Assembly: GCA_944989445.1 (NCBI GenBank)
Contig: CALYLW010000208.1
Coordinates: 1,096,975 to 1,160,974, forward strand
Source: Ampullaceana balthica
Lineage: Eukaryota > Mollusca > Gastropoda > Lymnaeidae
Reading direction: 5' to 3'
Length of the DNA: 64,000 nucleotides
Shown here: one piece after another, positions 1 through 12,400 of the stretch
How positions within the stretch are numbered: the first letter of the stretch is position 1
Layout: every line of letters begins with the position of its first letter
Notes under the pieces: model-generated
Databases searched by the model: none
What the model was told of the DNA's origin: nothing
Seen by the model: only the letters and a program-made list of their open reading frames with translations
Program-made: the position numbers and the translations under genes

Positions 1-722
1 TGAGAGAAGGGTAGAGTGAGAGAAGGGTAGAGTGAGAGAAGGGTAGAGTGAGAGAAGGGTAGAGTGAGAGAGAAGGGTAGAGTGAGAGAAGGGTAGAGTG
101 AGAGAAGGGTAGAGTGAGAGAAGGGTAGAGTGAGAGAAGGGTAGAGTGAGAGAAGGGTAGAGTGAGAGAAGGGTAGAGTGAGAGAAGGGTAGAGTGAGAG
201 AAAGGTAGAGTGAGAGAAGGGTAGAGTGAGAGAAAGGTAGAGTGAGAGAAGGGTAGAGTGAGAGAAGGGTAGAGTGAGAGAAGGGTAGAGTGAGAGAAAG
301 GTAGAGTGAGAGAAGGGTAGAGTGAGAGAAGGGTAGAGTGAGAGAAGGGTAGAGTGAGAGAAGGGTAGAGTGAGAGAAAGGTAGAGTGAGAGAAGGGTAG
401 AGTGAGAGAAGGGTAGAGTGAGAGAAGGGTAGAGTGAGAGAAGGGTAGAGTGAGAGAAAGGTAGAGTGAGAGAAGGGTAGATGAGATAAGGGTAGAGTGA
501 GATAAGGGTAGAGTGAGAGAAGGGTAGAGTGAGAGAAGGGTAGAGTAATGGAGAGAAGGGTAGAGTGAGAGAAGGGTAGAGTGAGAGAAGGGTAGAGTGA
601 GAGAAGGGTAGAGTAATGGAGAGAAGGGTAGAGTGAGAGAAGGGTAGAGTGAGAAAAGGGTAGAGTGAGAGAAGGGTAGAGTGAGAGAAGGGTAGAGTGA
701 GAGAAGGGTAGAGTGAGAGATG
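1..722. repeat. 16-bp minisatellite
   Basis: About 45 head-to-tail copies of TGAGAGAAGGGTAGAG with minor variants (AAAGG, ATGAGATAAG, a TAATGGAG insertion). One strand is almost pure purine. It continues off the left edge of the window. Confidence 0.97.
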
Positions 723-772
723 GGGGGGGGCACGACCGGTGTCGACTCAGGGAGAAAGTTCCATAACATTAT

Positions 773-1350
773 AACTGAGCATTATTTATAGTTTGGAAAT
801 ACAACACAAGGATAACTTAATACAACCCTCAGATAGACAGGATAAAAACACTTTTCTTATTCCGCATGCAAGAACAAACACAAACAAATTCTCGTTCTTC
901 CCGTCCGGTTTTCGGGCGAGGCATGGGTAGCCTAGTAAACTAGGAAAACCAATACTTTGTCAACATTTAAAACTCTATCAAGAATGCAGTAATAGACACC
1001 AACCATAGATAAGCGTAGGACGCAACAATCTTCTGTATGGAAGGAGCGTCTGTAAGAGATAAGATAAATTATCCACCTCCTGTTCTAAACACAACAAAGG
1101 TAAGGGAGTGTACCCTCTTACACCGTGGACTGTGTTACTGTCCCTTCCCTTTATCCCTAAACACATTTAGATAAAAAGATTATAGGCTCAACAGATGCAG
1201 ATGTTTAGATTTTTAATGTTTCTTTGATCTACAATATTGAACTGATCTATGAAATGCTGAACAAACGTAGCGTAGGACGCAATAATCTTCTGTATAGAAG
1301 GACCGTGTGTAATATATAAGATAAGATGTCAGGATAACTGGACAAGATTA
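773..1350 (-). repeat. interspersed repeat family F, copy 1
   Basis: Shares AGATAGACA, GCAAGAACA/ACAAATTCT and GTAGGACGCAA.AATCTTCTGTAT blocks with 55565-55870 (same strand) and 19008-19470 and 36500-36770 (opposite strand). The terminal part is itself partly repeated near 1266-1310. Class unknown; it may be a non-LTR 3' end. Confidence 0.6.
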
Positions 1351-3303
1351 TCCCTCAGTATACGCTTATCTTGGAGAAAACACCGCGTGACGTCACACTC
1401 TTTTTCTTCTACTTATCGTTGTGGTGATATTATGGCTTTCCAACACAAACTGTTAGAGTAATTTGTTTATAAATTTAATATTTAAAAATGAATATGTTAG
1501 ACTGACTGTTATTTGTAAACGCAATATTGTGGCTTTCTATTAGCCACGAGCAACAAAGCCCGTCCAAGGACGTTCCGCCACCGTTCTGTGGCATGTTGTA
1601 ACTCCCCTTCAACAGCCGGCATTACATGTGCATCACGTCAAAAATACTTTTCATTTTAGCTAAAATAAATAACTCGTAAAAACAGAGCTTTTGACTATAA
1701 ATCCCAACGCGCATAACTCAAAATAAAGTCTTTCAAGAAATACTGCACCAAAAACAACTCGTTTTGAACGTCCGCGTAAACGTGTTCAATATGATTGGCT
1801 GTAGGAGTATATGTGTTTGAGGGACCAATCACTATAGATGACCGGACAGAACGGACAGAAATTTGCTTTTTATATTTAGGATGTGCTAAATGGTTGAGGA
1901 GTAGTATTTTTCTTTTTCACAATAAGAAAACTCTTGTCTCTAAAACGTTAACTTTTTATAGGGCCCGAGTTTGGCAAAAACCAGAGAACCGCTGGAGTTT
2001 AACCACTGTTTATTAGCATGTTCCTCTGTGCTTCATTTCTCTGACGTCACGTGCGACCTGCTCACGCTAACGAGTTTTTACCAAAATTCCACTTCCAGGG
2101 CGAAAAACAAACGTCAAGAAACTTGACACTTTGCACGTGTAAAAATATTGCAGAGTCATTTCACTGCCTTCGCCAAGTCATGTGACCACCGAATTATTCA
2201 CATGGTCTTGAAATCGGAACATAATCTGGAAAGCCATTCTAGAGTGTAGGCGGGGGAAATGTACTCGATTACACAACCTGCACGGCTACGAGTATGAGAA
2301 AATATTTTTAAAAAATTGATTTGCACTTTAACCAATTGCGTTGTTGATAGCGATTACAAATAATACTTGTTTTTACACAGATTCGTATTCAAGAGATTTG
2401 CAATCCTTAACACTTTGTTTTGTTTTTTGGTTTCCATACGCTCAATAAGAAAACGTGTAGCTGAAAATAGTCCTTTTTTATCGTACTTTTTTTTAGCTTG
2501 AAATAAACAACGCCACTACTAACATCTAAGAACCAAATAAATTATTCTCAAATTGGGCGTTTTGTTGAAAGGAATATAAGTATTCTTATACGGGAGGGGA
2601 GAGTAAGAAAACCTTGGCCTTTGTTGCAGTATTTGATGTATGGTTGTTCTGATAAAGATTTTAGGTTTTTATTTAACCACAGGGATCGAGATTTCAGATA
2701 GTGTTATAGTGTTATTGCTAAAGGGTCACGCAATTTTCTTCTTTCCATCATTACACATATGGGTGTTGAAGAAATTCACGAACTGCGTAAATGCGATGTT
2801 TCTCGTTCAACCATTTGTTGAATTTGCGGCCCTTATTGTTTAGGTTTTGTTTTTACTAAACCCGTTGATTGCTTCTAGTGAAATATTAAGACACTGAAAA
2901 ATCCAGTTAGTGCGATAATAAGCCCATGTGGCACGCCCAGGAAGTGCACTCGTGTCAAGCTTGTGTAACACTTTTTTAGAAATGTTATAATAATAGTAAA
3001 CCTGTACAGTAGAGTCATCAACCACGTGTTCATGGAGCAGGTTAATTATTCACATCAGGGAACCGAATTAATTAAGCAATAACAAATGTCTTCAATATAA
3101 CAATAACGCTTCAAATTCATCAAACTTTAAGCCCCCCCCCCACATGAAATCTTTAAGAAGTATCCACGATACAGCCAGTGTTATGCCACACCTTCATTAT
3201 GCACATGATATTAACTTAAATCTTTTGTGTTTTTTAAAGGATAGATTCTGAATAATTACATAATTAAGGCTCATGCCCCCCCCCCAAATTCCCTTCTTTA
3301 CAG
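1351..3303. other. intron or upstream sequence of the DUF885 gene, no gene seen
   Basis: AT-rich with scattered TGACGTCAC sites. Six-frame reading gives only short ORFs with no family resemblance. If the first in-window exon (3304) is internal, this is intron. Confidence 0.5.
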
Positions 3304-3439
3304 CTGGAACTATTTGAACCCAGTCAACTGGCTGGAAGGCTACCAGAGAAACCCTTTTTTCTTTGTGGAGTTCACACCCTTTGAAAACAGGGGAGACTTT
3401 GAAAACTATATCGCCAAACTCTATGAGATCCCGAGGGTG
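3304..3439 (+). CDS. DUF885 gene, first exon in window
   Basis: Acceptor tttacag at 3303, donor gtgagt at 3440. The exon enters with the last base of a split codon and encodes [11 protein letters not shown] and [11 protein letters not shown], conserved in the central part of DUF885 proteins. At least one upstream exon is missing. Confidence 0.88.
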
Positions 3440-6400
3440 GTGAGTAGAATGGGATCAAGTACGTTTAATAAATGTTGCTTATGACACCATAAATTTAAAT
3501 TTTCGACTTTAATGGAAATTAACGATTAATTAATCGTTAATTATTCAGTAGTTCACGATTAAATTGAAATTAATCGTTTAAAGCCCTAATATAAATATAT
3601 ATATGGTATGGTATGCAATAGTTCACTTGTTTCTATGAAAATTGTTCACTTACTTTCTCAGTTCGATGAATACATGCTGCTGTTTGATGAAGCTATTCGT
3701 AAGGGACGGACATCCCATAATGTCTCTATCGTAAGTTGTTTACATTTTGTTGTCAAACAAAGAACGAGTTTAGTTAACGGCTAAGCCGGGCTACGCATTT
3801 CTCGTAATGTTAGCCAATTATCTGCATCGGTGGACATTGAGATAGGGGGTCGTTCATTAATGTTGGTGGACATTGAGATAGGGGGCCGTTCATTAATGTT
3901 GGTGGACATTGAGATAGGGGGTCGTTCATTAATGTTGGTGGACATTGAGATAGAGGGCCGTTCATTAATGTTGGTGGACATTGAGATAGGGGGTCGTTCA
4001 TTAATTTTGGTGGACATTGAGATAGGGGGTCGTTCATTAATGTTGGTGCACATTGAGATAGAGGGCCGTTCATGAATATTGGTGGACATTGAGATAGGGG
4101 GCCGTTCATTAATGTTGGTGGACATTGAGATAGAGGGCCGTTCATTAATGTTGATGGACATTGAGATAGAGGGCCGTTCATTAATGTTGATGGACATTGA
4201 GATAGGGGCCCGTTCATTAATGTTGGTGGACATTGATATAGGGGGTCGTTCATTAATGTTGGTGGACATTGAGATAGGGGGAAGTTCATTAATGTTGGTG
4301 GACATTGAGATAGGGGGAAGTTCATTAATGTTGGTGGACATTGAGATAGAGGGCCGTTCATTAATGTTGAACGAACCTATCATATTCTAAAGGCCTCAAT
4401 GATTCATTAGCACTTCAGAATGTTCTTGCCGTCTCTGTACATTGACAGGAACGTGTGCCAGCACAAATAGCGTCCATTCTCGGCTCCACCGTCAACGGCT
4501 CCATCTACTTCAGTCCGTTCATCGACTACTTGGCGGAGTTCAACAAAACTATGCCCCAAAAAGTCAGGTAAGGTCATGATTTGTATTTTCATAAATGAAT
4601 GACATTTCAAGTGACATGCGGAAAAGCAAATTGTCATAAATTTAAGTTTTAAAATTCAAGAAAATCAAGTTTTAACAAGATCAACAGGGGGAAAGAAATG
4701 ACACAGAAATAATCCATCTAATATGATATGAGCTTCCATTTTATTATCACGAACTTATTTCGTCATGTTAAAAAAAATAAAAAAATTTTAAGTTGAGCAG
4801 CAACGATGATCAACTTAGGAATAACTTACTACAAGATAATCATCCAAAGATCTGATATAATAATTCTTTGGTGAATTTCAATATTTTTGTTGTTGTTTTG
4901 TTGTTGGTGTTTTGTTGTTGGTGTTTTTTCTTTTTTCCCCCACTGAAGCCGTCTAAAATAATGAGTTTAAATATAGAATGTAAAAAGCTTGATGCTAACT
5001 AATATAATAATTGAGATATCCTCCAATGACACGATCCGATCTTTACTTGTGACAGAGATGATCTCATAAACAGAGGAGGTTTGGCCGTGCAAGCTGTGCA
5101 TGATGCCTACCAGAAACTTAAAGACTACATAGAAAATGTAAGCGCAGTTTAATGATTATAGACAATAAATTATAATACAACCCTCCACATAACTCAATTA
5201 TAAAACAACCCTCCACATTAATAAAAATAATTTATTTTTGAAAAAAAAACACTACTGTTTAAAGAACGAGTTTTCTGATAAAAAATTCGCATCACTATCT
5301 TTCTATTTCATAAATATAACAATAATATAGCGGAATGTTAAAATAGTATAATGAAATGGAAAAAAATTGGTATTTCCAACTCTATTTTATGATTTAAACG
5401 TCTATTCCAAGGTGTACATTTTTAAGGTTTAGTTGTGTATTTCTATTGTTTACAATTATTTAGGTGTACATGAAACACACTCGTCCCTACTGGGGCGTGG
5501 GCTCGTTAGACAATGGAAAGAACTACTACAAGGCGTGTCTCCACTGGTATCTCTCTCTGAACATGACCCCCGAGGAGATCCATGAGTTGGGCTTGAAGGA
5601 AGTGGACAGGATTAAATCTCTCATGAAGACGGTGGGTGGCGTCACTTACTTCGTATTGTTGTTTAGGCATTGCTAGACACACATGCACCATTATCATTGA
5701 CAGAATGCACACATGAACCACTTACATTGACAGAATGCACACATGCACCATTATCATTGACAGAATGCACACATGAACCACTTACAATGACAGAATGCAC
5801 ACATGCACCATTATCATTGACAGAATGCACACATGAACCACTTACATTGACAGAATGCACACATACACCATTGTCATTGACAGAATTCACACATGCACCA
5901 CATCAGAGGCGTCACTAGGGTTGGTGTCACCCGGGGCGGTAGCTCATGGTGTCACCCCTTCACGACTGAAGGGGCCGTCCATAAATGACGTCACGCGAGG
6001 TTGCCGATTTTTACCCCAACCTCCCCCAGCGTCATACTTTGTCACAAAAACTTAGACCCCGCCCCTTTTTTACGATATGACGTCACAAAGCTTTGACACC
6101 CCTCCCCCAAGCCGTATTTTCTCAATAAAAATTAGCATGTTGCAAATTATTTTTGTCATTTAAATATTATTTAGGGTAAGTCTGCACTGTAGCATCGTAA
6201 CACGCGTGAAGTCATTGAAAACGTAATTAAATAAATGGTAAACAATCAAATATTTAAGTGGAACTTTTATTTAAAGTTTCGCGTTTTTGATGTGACGTCA
6301 CATTTCTTAAACACCCCCCTCCTCGTACCACATCGTCACAGATGCGTGGAACCCCCCCCCCAATGGCGGATTAAAAGGGGGGTGCTGAACGGGCTAAAGC

Positions 6401-9400
6401 CCCCAATAATTTAAGGGCCCCAAAACTTTTTATGAATTATAGTGTATAATAAAGATGCAGGCCATTATGTTTGTACGAATCCCTGAAAATGCCTTGGACA
6501 GTCATACGGCAATGCTGCAAATGAGTAGGAAGCATAACGGAAACCAGGCTATTCTTCGTGAGAAGTGCATTGTAGCTCATTATGTGCCGTGCACAGCTCA
6601 TTCCTTTAATTTGGTTGGGAAAAGAACAGCAGATAGTCCTACTGCGGTCAGATTTTTTTGTCTTCTGCAAAATCTTTATACCCGCCTTTTTGCATCTATT
6701 CATCGTTGACAGGTACTTCAAAAACATATGAAATTGATCCATGTTAACAAAGCCTTGTCTGACACAAGATGGTCAGCCTGAAATTATGATGTAAGGTCTG
6801 TTAATAGCTCATACCATGAAAATATCGCAGCACTGGAAGAATTAGCAACGAATGAAAATCAGCCACGTGACTGCCGACTGGAAGTCGCTACTTTACTTGA
6901 AATTTGGGAAACAATTTTAGTAAGGAAGTCTCTCATTGAGTTTGTTAAAAAATAGCAGTCTTAATTTTATTCCTATGAAGACAAATGAAAGGAAAAGTCC
7001 GTGGTAAAAACAGTGTAAACAATCTTCAATACTATCAAACAAAAAAGAAAGCGTCAGTTTGATAAAGGGACATCAACAAAACAGTATTTTACTGGAGAAA
7101 AAAATTCAAGATTGAGGTATTTCTGGTAATCATTGACAAACTTTCTTAAGCCCAACAACATTGGTTAGGTGCATATAAATACATCCATGAGAAATTTGGC
7201 TTTCTTACAAACCTAACTGAGCTCAGCACTTTCGCCACCCGATGGGCAGCAGCCAAGTTAATGGAAGAACATTCAAGTGATTTCGAAGAAGGGGTCGGGT
7301 AAATCGAAGCAACCGTTTCGTCCCCCTCAATTTACTAGCAACGCCATCGAGCGGTGCCGGTTTAGGGTCAGGAGCGCCAGTACGGATTAGCAAAAAATGC
7401 CGCGAAGAACGCATTGGACGCCAGCTCTGAGGAAACCTTCCAGTGGGGGTTGCACACTAGGTAGGTCTTTGATGATCCCTCGGTCTGCGGTGGTCCTAAC
7501 CATGGAGACCCGTGTGCTTTGCCGGATGGCGCCAAAGTGGTAGCGGGTCGTAGTAAGAAATTCCACCACCTTCTTGTGAGGGCAACTTAGTGGGAGGCAT
7601 CTTCGACTGTATGTCCTGGATGCCCAGGTGGCCGCTTCAGAAGCGACCGCTTTTTGTTCCTCAGCTGTTACGTCCCTTTGGTGGCCAGATGGCTAAAGGG
7701 GTCTTCCGGAAAGACCCATAAAGAGCACTAGGCTCGGGGCTTCTGATTTTCTTCCACATGTAGGTTCATGAGTGATTTCGAAGACTGCTTACCTTCAGAA
7801 TTAGTCCAATTTTCAGAACTCTTAAAAAAGTTATTGTCCAGCCCCAGGCTCAGGGTAAGGAAAAGGAATTAGCACAAAGCGAAATTCAAAAAACTTGCAC
7901 AGAGCTAAAAAGTTTTGCTACTTTTGAATGAGCTATATTTCACACAGTCCTTTACAAATGTACACATCGCACTTCGCATCTATCTTTCAATGATGACATC
8001 AAACTGCAGCTGAGAGCGATCCTTTCAAAGTTTAAAGGAATATATAATGAGTTAGAATTTGCATGGGACGAAAAAGGCTGAATATGCTCTCTCTATTGAG
8101 CCTTGAAAAGGAACTTGTAAGTTTGCTCAGCTTTATTGACTTGATTGAAAACTTCGCCATTTGAAAAATTCGCAAACGAAAGTTGTAGGTTGAAATAATA
8201 ATCATACATATTTTTCAATAATTTTTATTATTTCAAATAGAGAAAAGAATTCGTTACCTCATGAATTTTTTTTTCAAATACGGAATAACGCGTAATACTA
8301 TTCTTTACGGGGGGTGCGTTCGTAAGCACTAAACAGCGTAAATCGGGATGGGACCGTCGTAACCGGAGGACTACCTGTATATAAACATGCATATCTATGC
8401 TTTCACGCCTTTAATAAATATATATAAAATATATATATAAAATATTAACTTAAAGACATTGAAATCATAATTTTCCTCAAGAATAACATCAACAAAGAAA
8501 ACCCATTTTTTGGTTTTTTTTCCTTTTGGTGCTGCTAAAAATCGTATTCCCCCCACCCCACTGTGGTGGAGGGAGTCGTGAAGTGGGATTCGTTCATGCT
8601 GTCGGTGTGTCCAAGCCCAAATGGCTTTATATCTTTTATAACATAAGACACTGCCTCTTTAATTCCAGCCTTTTTAAAGATCTCTCTGCTGCGACTATTT
8701 CTTTTCTTTTTTTCCTAATTTGTTTTAATGTTGTTCGTGTGTTGGGACTGATTTATTATTGCAAGTTAACTGATATTTTTTTTAATAAGAACTTTTGCGT
8801 TTAACGTATTTCATTGTATTTCTTAATATTTTTCTTGATTATTAAATTTGTCATCTTTTGTTTTGTGACATAAAATCGTACACAGTAAACTTTTAGGCTC
8901 GGGTGTCACCCCCTGACGCCCCTCGCCCCCCCTAGTGACGCCACTGCACCACATACATTGACAGAATGCACACATGCTCCATTGTCATTGACAGAATGCA
9001 CACATGATTCACTTACATTGACAGAATGCACACATACACCATTGTCATTGACAGAATTCACACATGCACCACATACATTGACAGAATGCACACATGCTCC
9101 ATTGTCATTGACAGAATGCACACATGCACCACATACATTGACAGAATGCACAGATGCACCACATACATTGACAGAATGCACATATGCACCACAGACATTG
9201 ACAGAATGCACACACACAACAGCTATATTGACAGAATGCACACATGCACCATTGTCATTGACAGAATGCACAAATTCACAACATACATTGACAGAATGCA
9301 CACATACACCACATACATTTACAGAATGCACACATGCACCAAGGTCATTGACAGAATGCACACATGCAACACATATATTGACCGAATGCACACATGCACC

Positions 9401-12400
9401 ACGGCCACTGACAGAATGCACACATGCCCCACGGCTACTGACAGAATGCACACATGCACCACGGCTGCTGACAGAATTCACACATGCACCACGACTACTG
9501 ACAGAATGCACACATGAAGCTTTGGTATTTCAGAAATATTAAAGAAAAAGCGACCCCATCTATACACACTTGCATTATCCACATGTACACAATCTTTCAT
9601 GTTTACATTTTCTGTTTACATACAAAAAAAAAGAGAATAGTTGTATAATTATGTAATTTGACAGATCATGGACAAACAGGGATACGGGGGCTCCAATATA
9701 CGAGACTATTTTACTCAGCTAAAGGAACGTGACGATATGATCTACAACACAGAGGTGAGTCCTCAAGTCGTTGTGTGGTAGCTACAGTTAGACTGTTTGG
9801 GTGGAAGTTTGTTGGATACTGCGCTATTTTAACTTTTTTATTTTAACACTAGGAAGAAAATTGAGGCGCCTTGAGTTCATTACCGGGCTTAATGAAATGA
9901 ATATGTTTACTTTTTGTCAAAGAAAGGGTAGTGAGCGTTGGTGGGACGTAGGTTGGTGACAGTTCATAAACGCCCCTTCTACTTAAATGCTTGAGAATAC
10001 ATTCATCCGAGGAAGATGCTTTATAACCTAAACAGATGCTATCTCTACGGTTTTTATTGGTCACCCCAAGTCTATAATAATTTTAAGTTCTACCCATATT
10101 TAATGCGTAGGTTTTAAGTAATTTTTAAACTGAACATCTGCCTTAAAATAATATAAGAAAATATTACGCCTTAAATTAAGGCACATGCGCAGTATTTTGA
10201 GGTACTCCTAAAATCTCATAGAAATGGTTTGTCTATTTTCTGAAGTTACACCTCATTCTAAAACTAAATAGTTACTTGGCTATGAGTTAGTTGTAGTTAC
10301 ATGCTAGCCAGTAAAAATTATCAGTATCTAAGAGAAATTAACAGTAGATAGTGGCAGCAAACACCTATCGAAGCCAGACTGAAAACATAAGGTTTCCGAA
10401 GGTCAAAACTGACCTGAGTCCACCAAACTCTGAAATTAGTTGTGGAAAAGTATAGGGGCCATAATGATAAGAAATTTGATCGTGGGCCCCAAATAAATGG
10501 AAGAAGAAGAACAGAACTGATGATTAACAATTGTTTCAGAAGTTCTTTTGTGTTTTCCTAATTATCTAGTCGCGTCGATACGTGTGTTACATGCGATTAT
10601 ATGAATACCTGTATCACTTCAAATTGATAAATGGATATTAATATGAACAATGCAATTTTAAAAACTCACAACATTGCTATAATTTTTATCATCACACTAA
10701 ATATTTTGTTGTTTTCATTCATATCCAGGAGGAAGTACTGGCCGAATATGAAAATATAATCTCCAACCGAATTGAACCCATTCTCAATGAGCTGTTCAAA
10801 GACCACCCAGGTCTGCCAATCAAGTGAGTTAGTTGATACATTGTTCGGTCATAATAAGTGTTTTGTTTTCAAATGTATGATTGTTTTTTTTGAAGGAAGC
10901 AATTGCTTTTTAAATTTTATTTTTTAATAACTTTGAAAAACAATATTTAGATAAATTTAAAAAGTTAGACCTATGGAAATAAAATTATTTAAATGATATT
11001 TTAACTTCGAATCTTTGTGAAAATCATACCATAAAATATGTTTTCTAGATTATAAAGATTGATAGTCGGGTTACTTTAATAAGTGTGACATGACACAGGT
11101 ATTTGTTTATATTTTCACTCCACAAGTTTAATAGTCCGCTAGTCGTTATTTACCATTGGATACTTGTTCAAGGATCAATAGTACATTTACTTTCATGAAG
11201 TTATTGTTCAAGGATCAATAGAACATTTACTTTCTTGAAGTTATTGTTCAAGGATCAATAGAACATTTACTTTCATGAAGTTATTATTCAAGCATCAATA
11301 GAACATTTACTTTCATGAAGTTATTGTTCAAGGATCAATAGAACATTTACTTTCATGAAGTTATTATTCAAGGATCAATAGAACATTTACTTTCAATAAG
11401 TTATTGTGGAAGGAATTTCATAACTATTGTTGCAAGAGGCTTTTTTCTAGTCGACTGTCAATGTAATTAAACTTAACAGGCGAAGAGATATTGCAGTTAA
11501 TACTATATTTAATATACCAATTAATTTCATTGTGTGTGATACACAACTTTCGTCCAGGGTTGAATCTATGTCCTGGGATGGGTCAAGAGGTCAGTACTTG
11601 TCCGGTACCTCGGATGGAACCAGGCCGGGCATATTCTACGTCAACACCTTTAAGAGAGGGTAAGCTCCGGGTCATTTTGGTGTGCTGCGGGCCGTCACTT
11701 GACTTGTGTGCAAAGCGTGAATCATCTCCACGCTAATCTTGTACATCTGGCCTGTCGCTCGGAATACGACCCATTGACAAGTCCTTTTGAGATGACCCTC
11801 ATAGCACGACCCTACCTGACATGCCCTTGCACTAATGTGATCCCGATTTAAATGACCCTTCATCCCTGATTGACATCGTCATCATTTACATGACGCTGAC
11901 TAACAGAAACTTGTACTTTACGTGACCCTCATCGATACGACCTTGGTTGAGATGACTCCTGTCTGACATAAACTTGGTACTTTACGTGACCCAGTTTTAC
12001 GAGTGTTTTAATGTTCATTGTATAAGTATATAAGCAGTCAGTTATAGAAATAAACATTTGTTCATTGTATAAGTATATAAGCAGTCAGTTATAGAAATAA
12101 ACATTCAGCCTGTTGTGTTTAGTTAAACTAATTAAAACTAAAATAGTTTACTCCAGTATACAATAGCATGTCTTGACGTCAGGAAAAATGTGTGTATTTA
12201 ATCAACGTTTTCTATTCTATTTTTTTCTAGGCAAAAATCTCCAATGACAGGCCCTGAACCGAAACTTCAATAGTAAGATTTGTTATTTTAAAATTTTGGA
12301 AAGATTAATAAAAAGATAAATCATGTGAAGCTATATAACTATTGATCTTGGGAACTTGAATTGTGATAAGTTTCATCACGCCATCTTTTATGTTTACGTT

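Larger units (their letters stand above)
5904..8946 (+). mobile_element. hAT transposon, 3,043 bp, inserted in a minisatellite
   Basis: Terminal inverted repeats CAGAGGCGTCACTAGGG and (reversed) CAGTGGCGTCACTAGGG; 8-bp target duplication CACCACAT at 5896-5903 and 8947-8954. CAG-starting ends and an 8-bp duplication are hAT hallmarks. It contains a broken ZMYM1-like transposase, a nested MITE and a ~500-bp insertion. A related copy lies inverted at 59188-62066. Confidence 0.93.

Noticed and set aside
1795..2843. Possible upstream exons of the DUF885 gene
   Set aside because: Short ORFs have no DUF885 N-terminal resemblance and no suitable phase-2 donor was convincing.
7223..7569. Minus-strand ORFs in the hAT passenger insert
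   Set aside because: The insert is present in both element copies but the frames are not conserved between them.
8958..9542. 194-residue TECTHAPH repeat ORF and its opposite-strand partners
   Set aside because: 30-bp minisatellite; multiple frames open at once.
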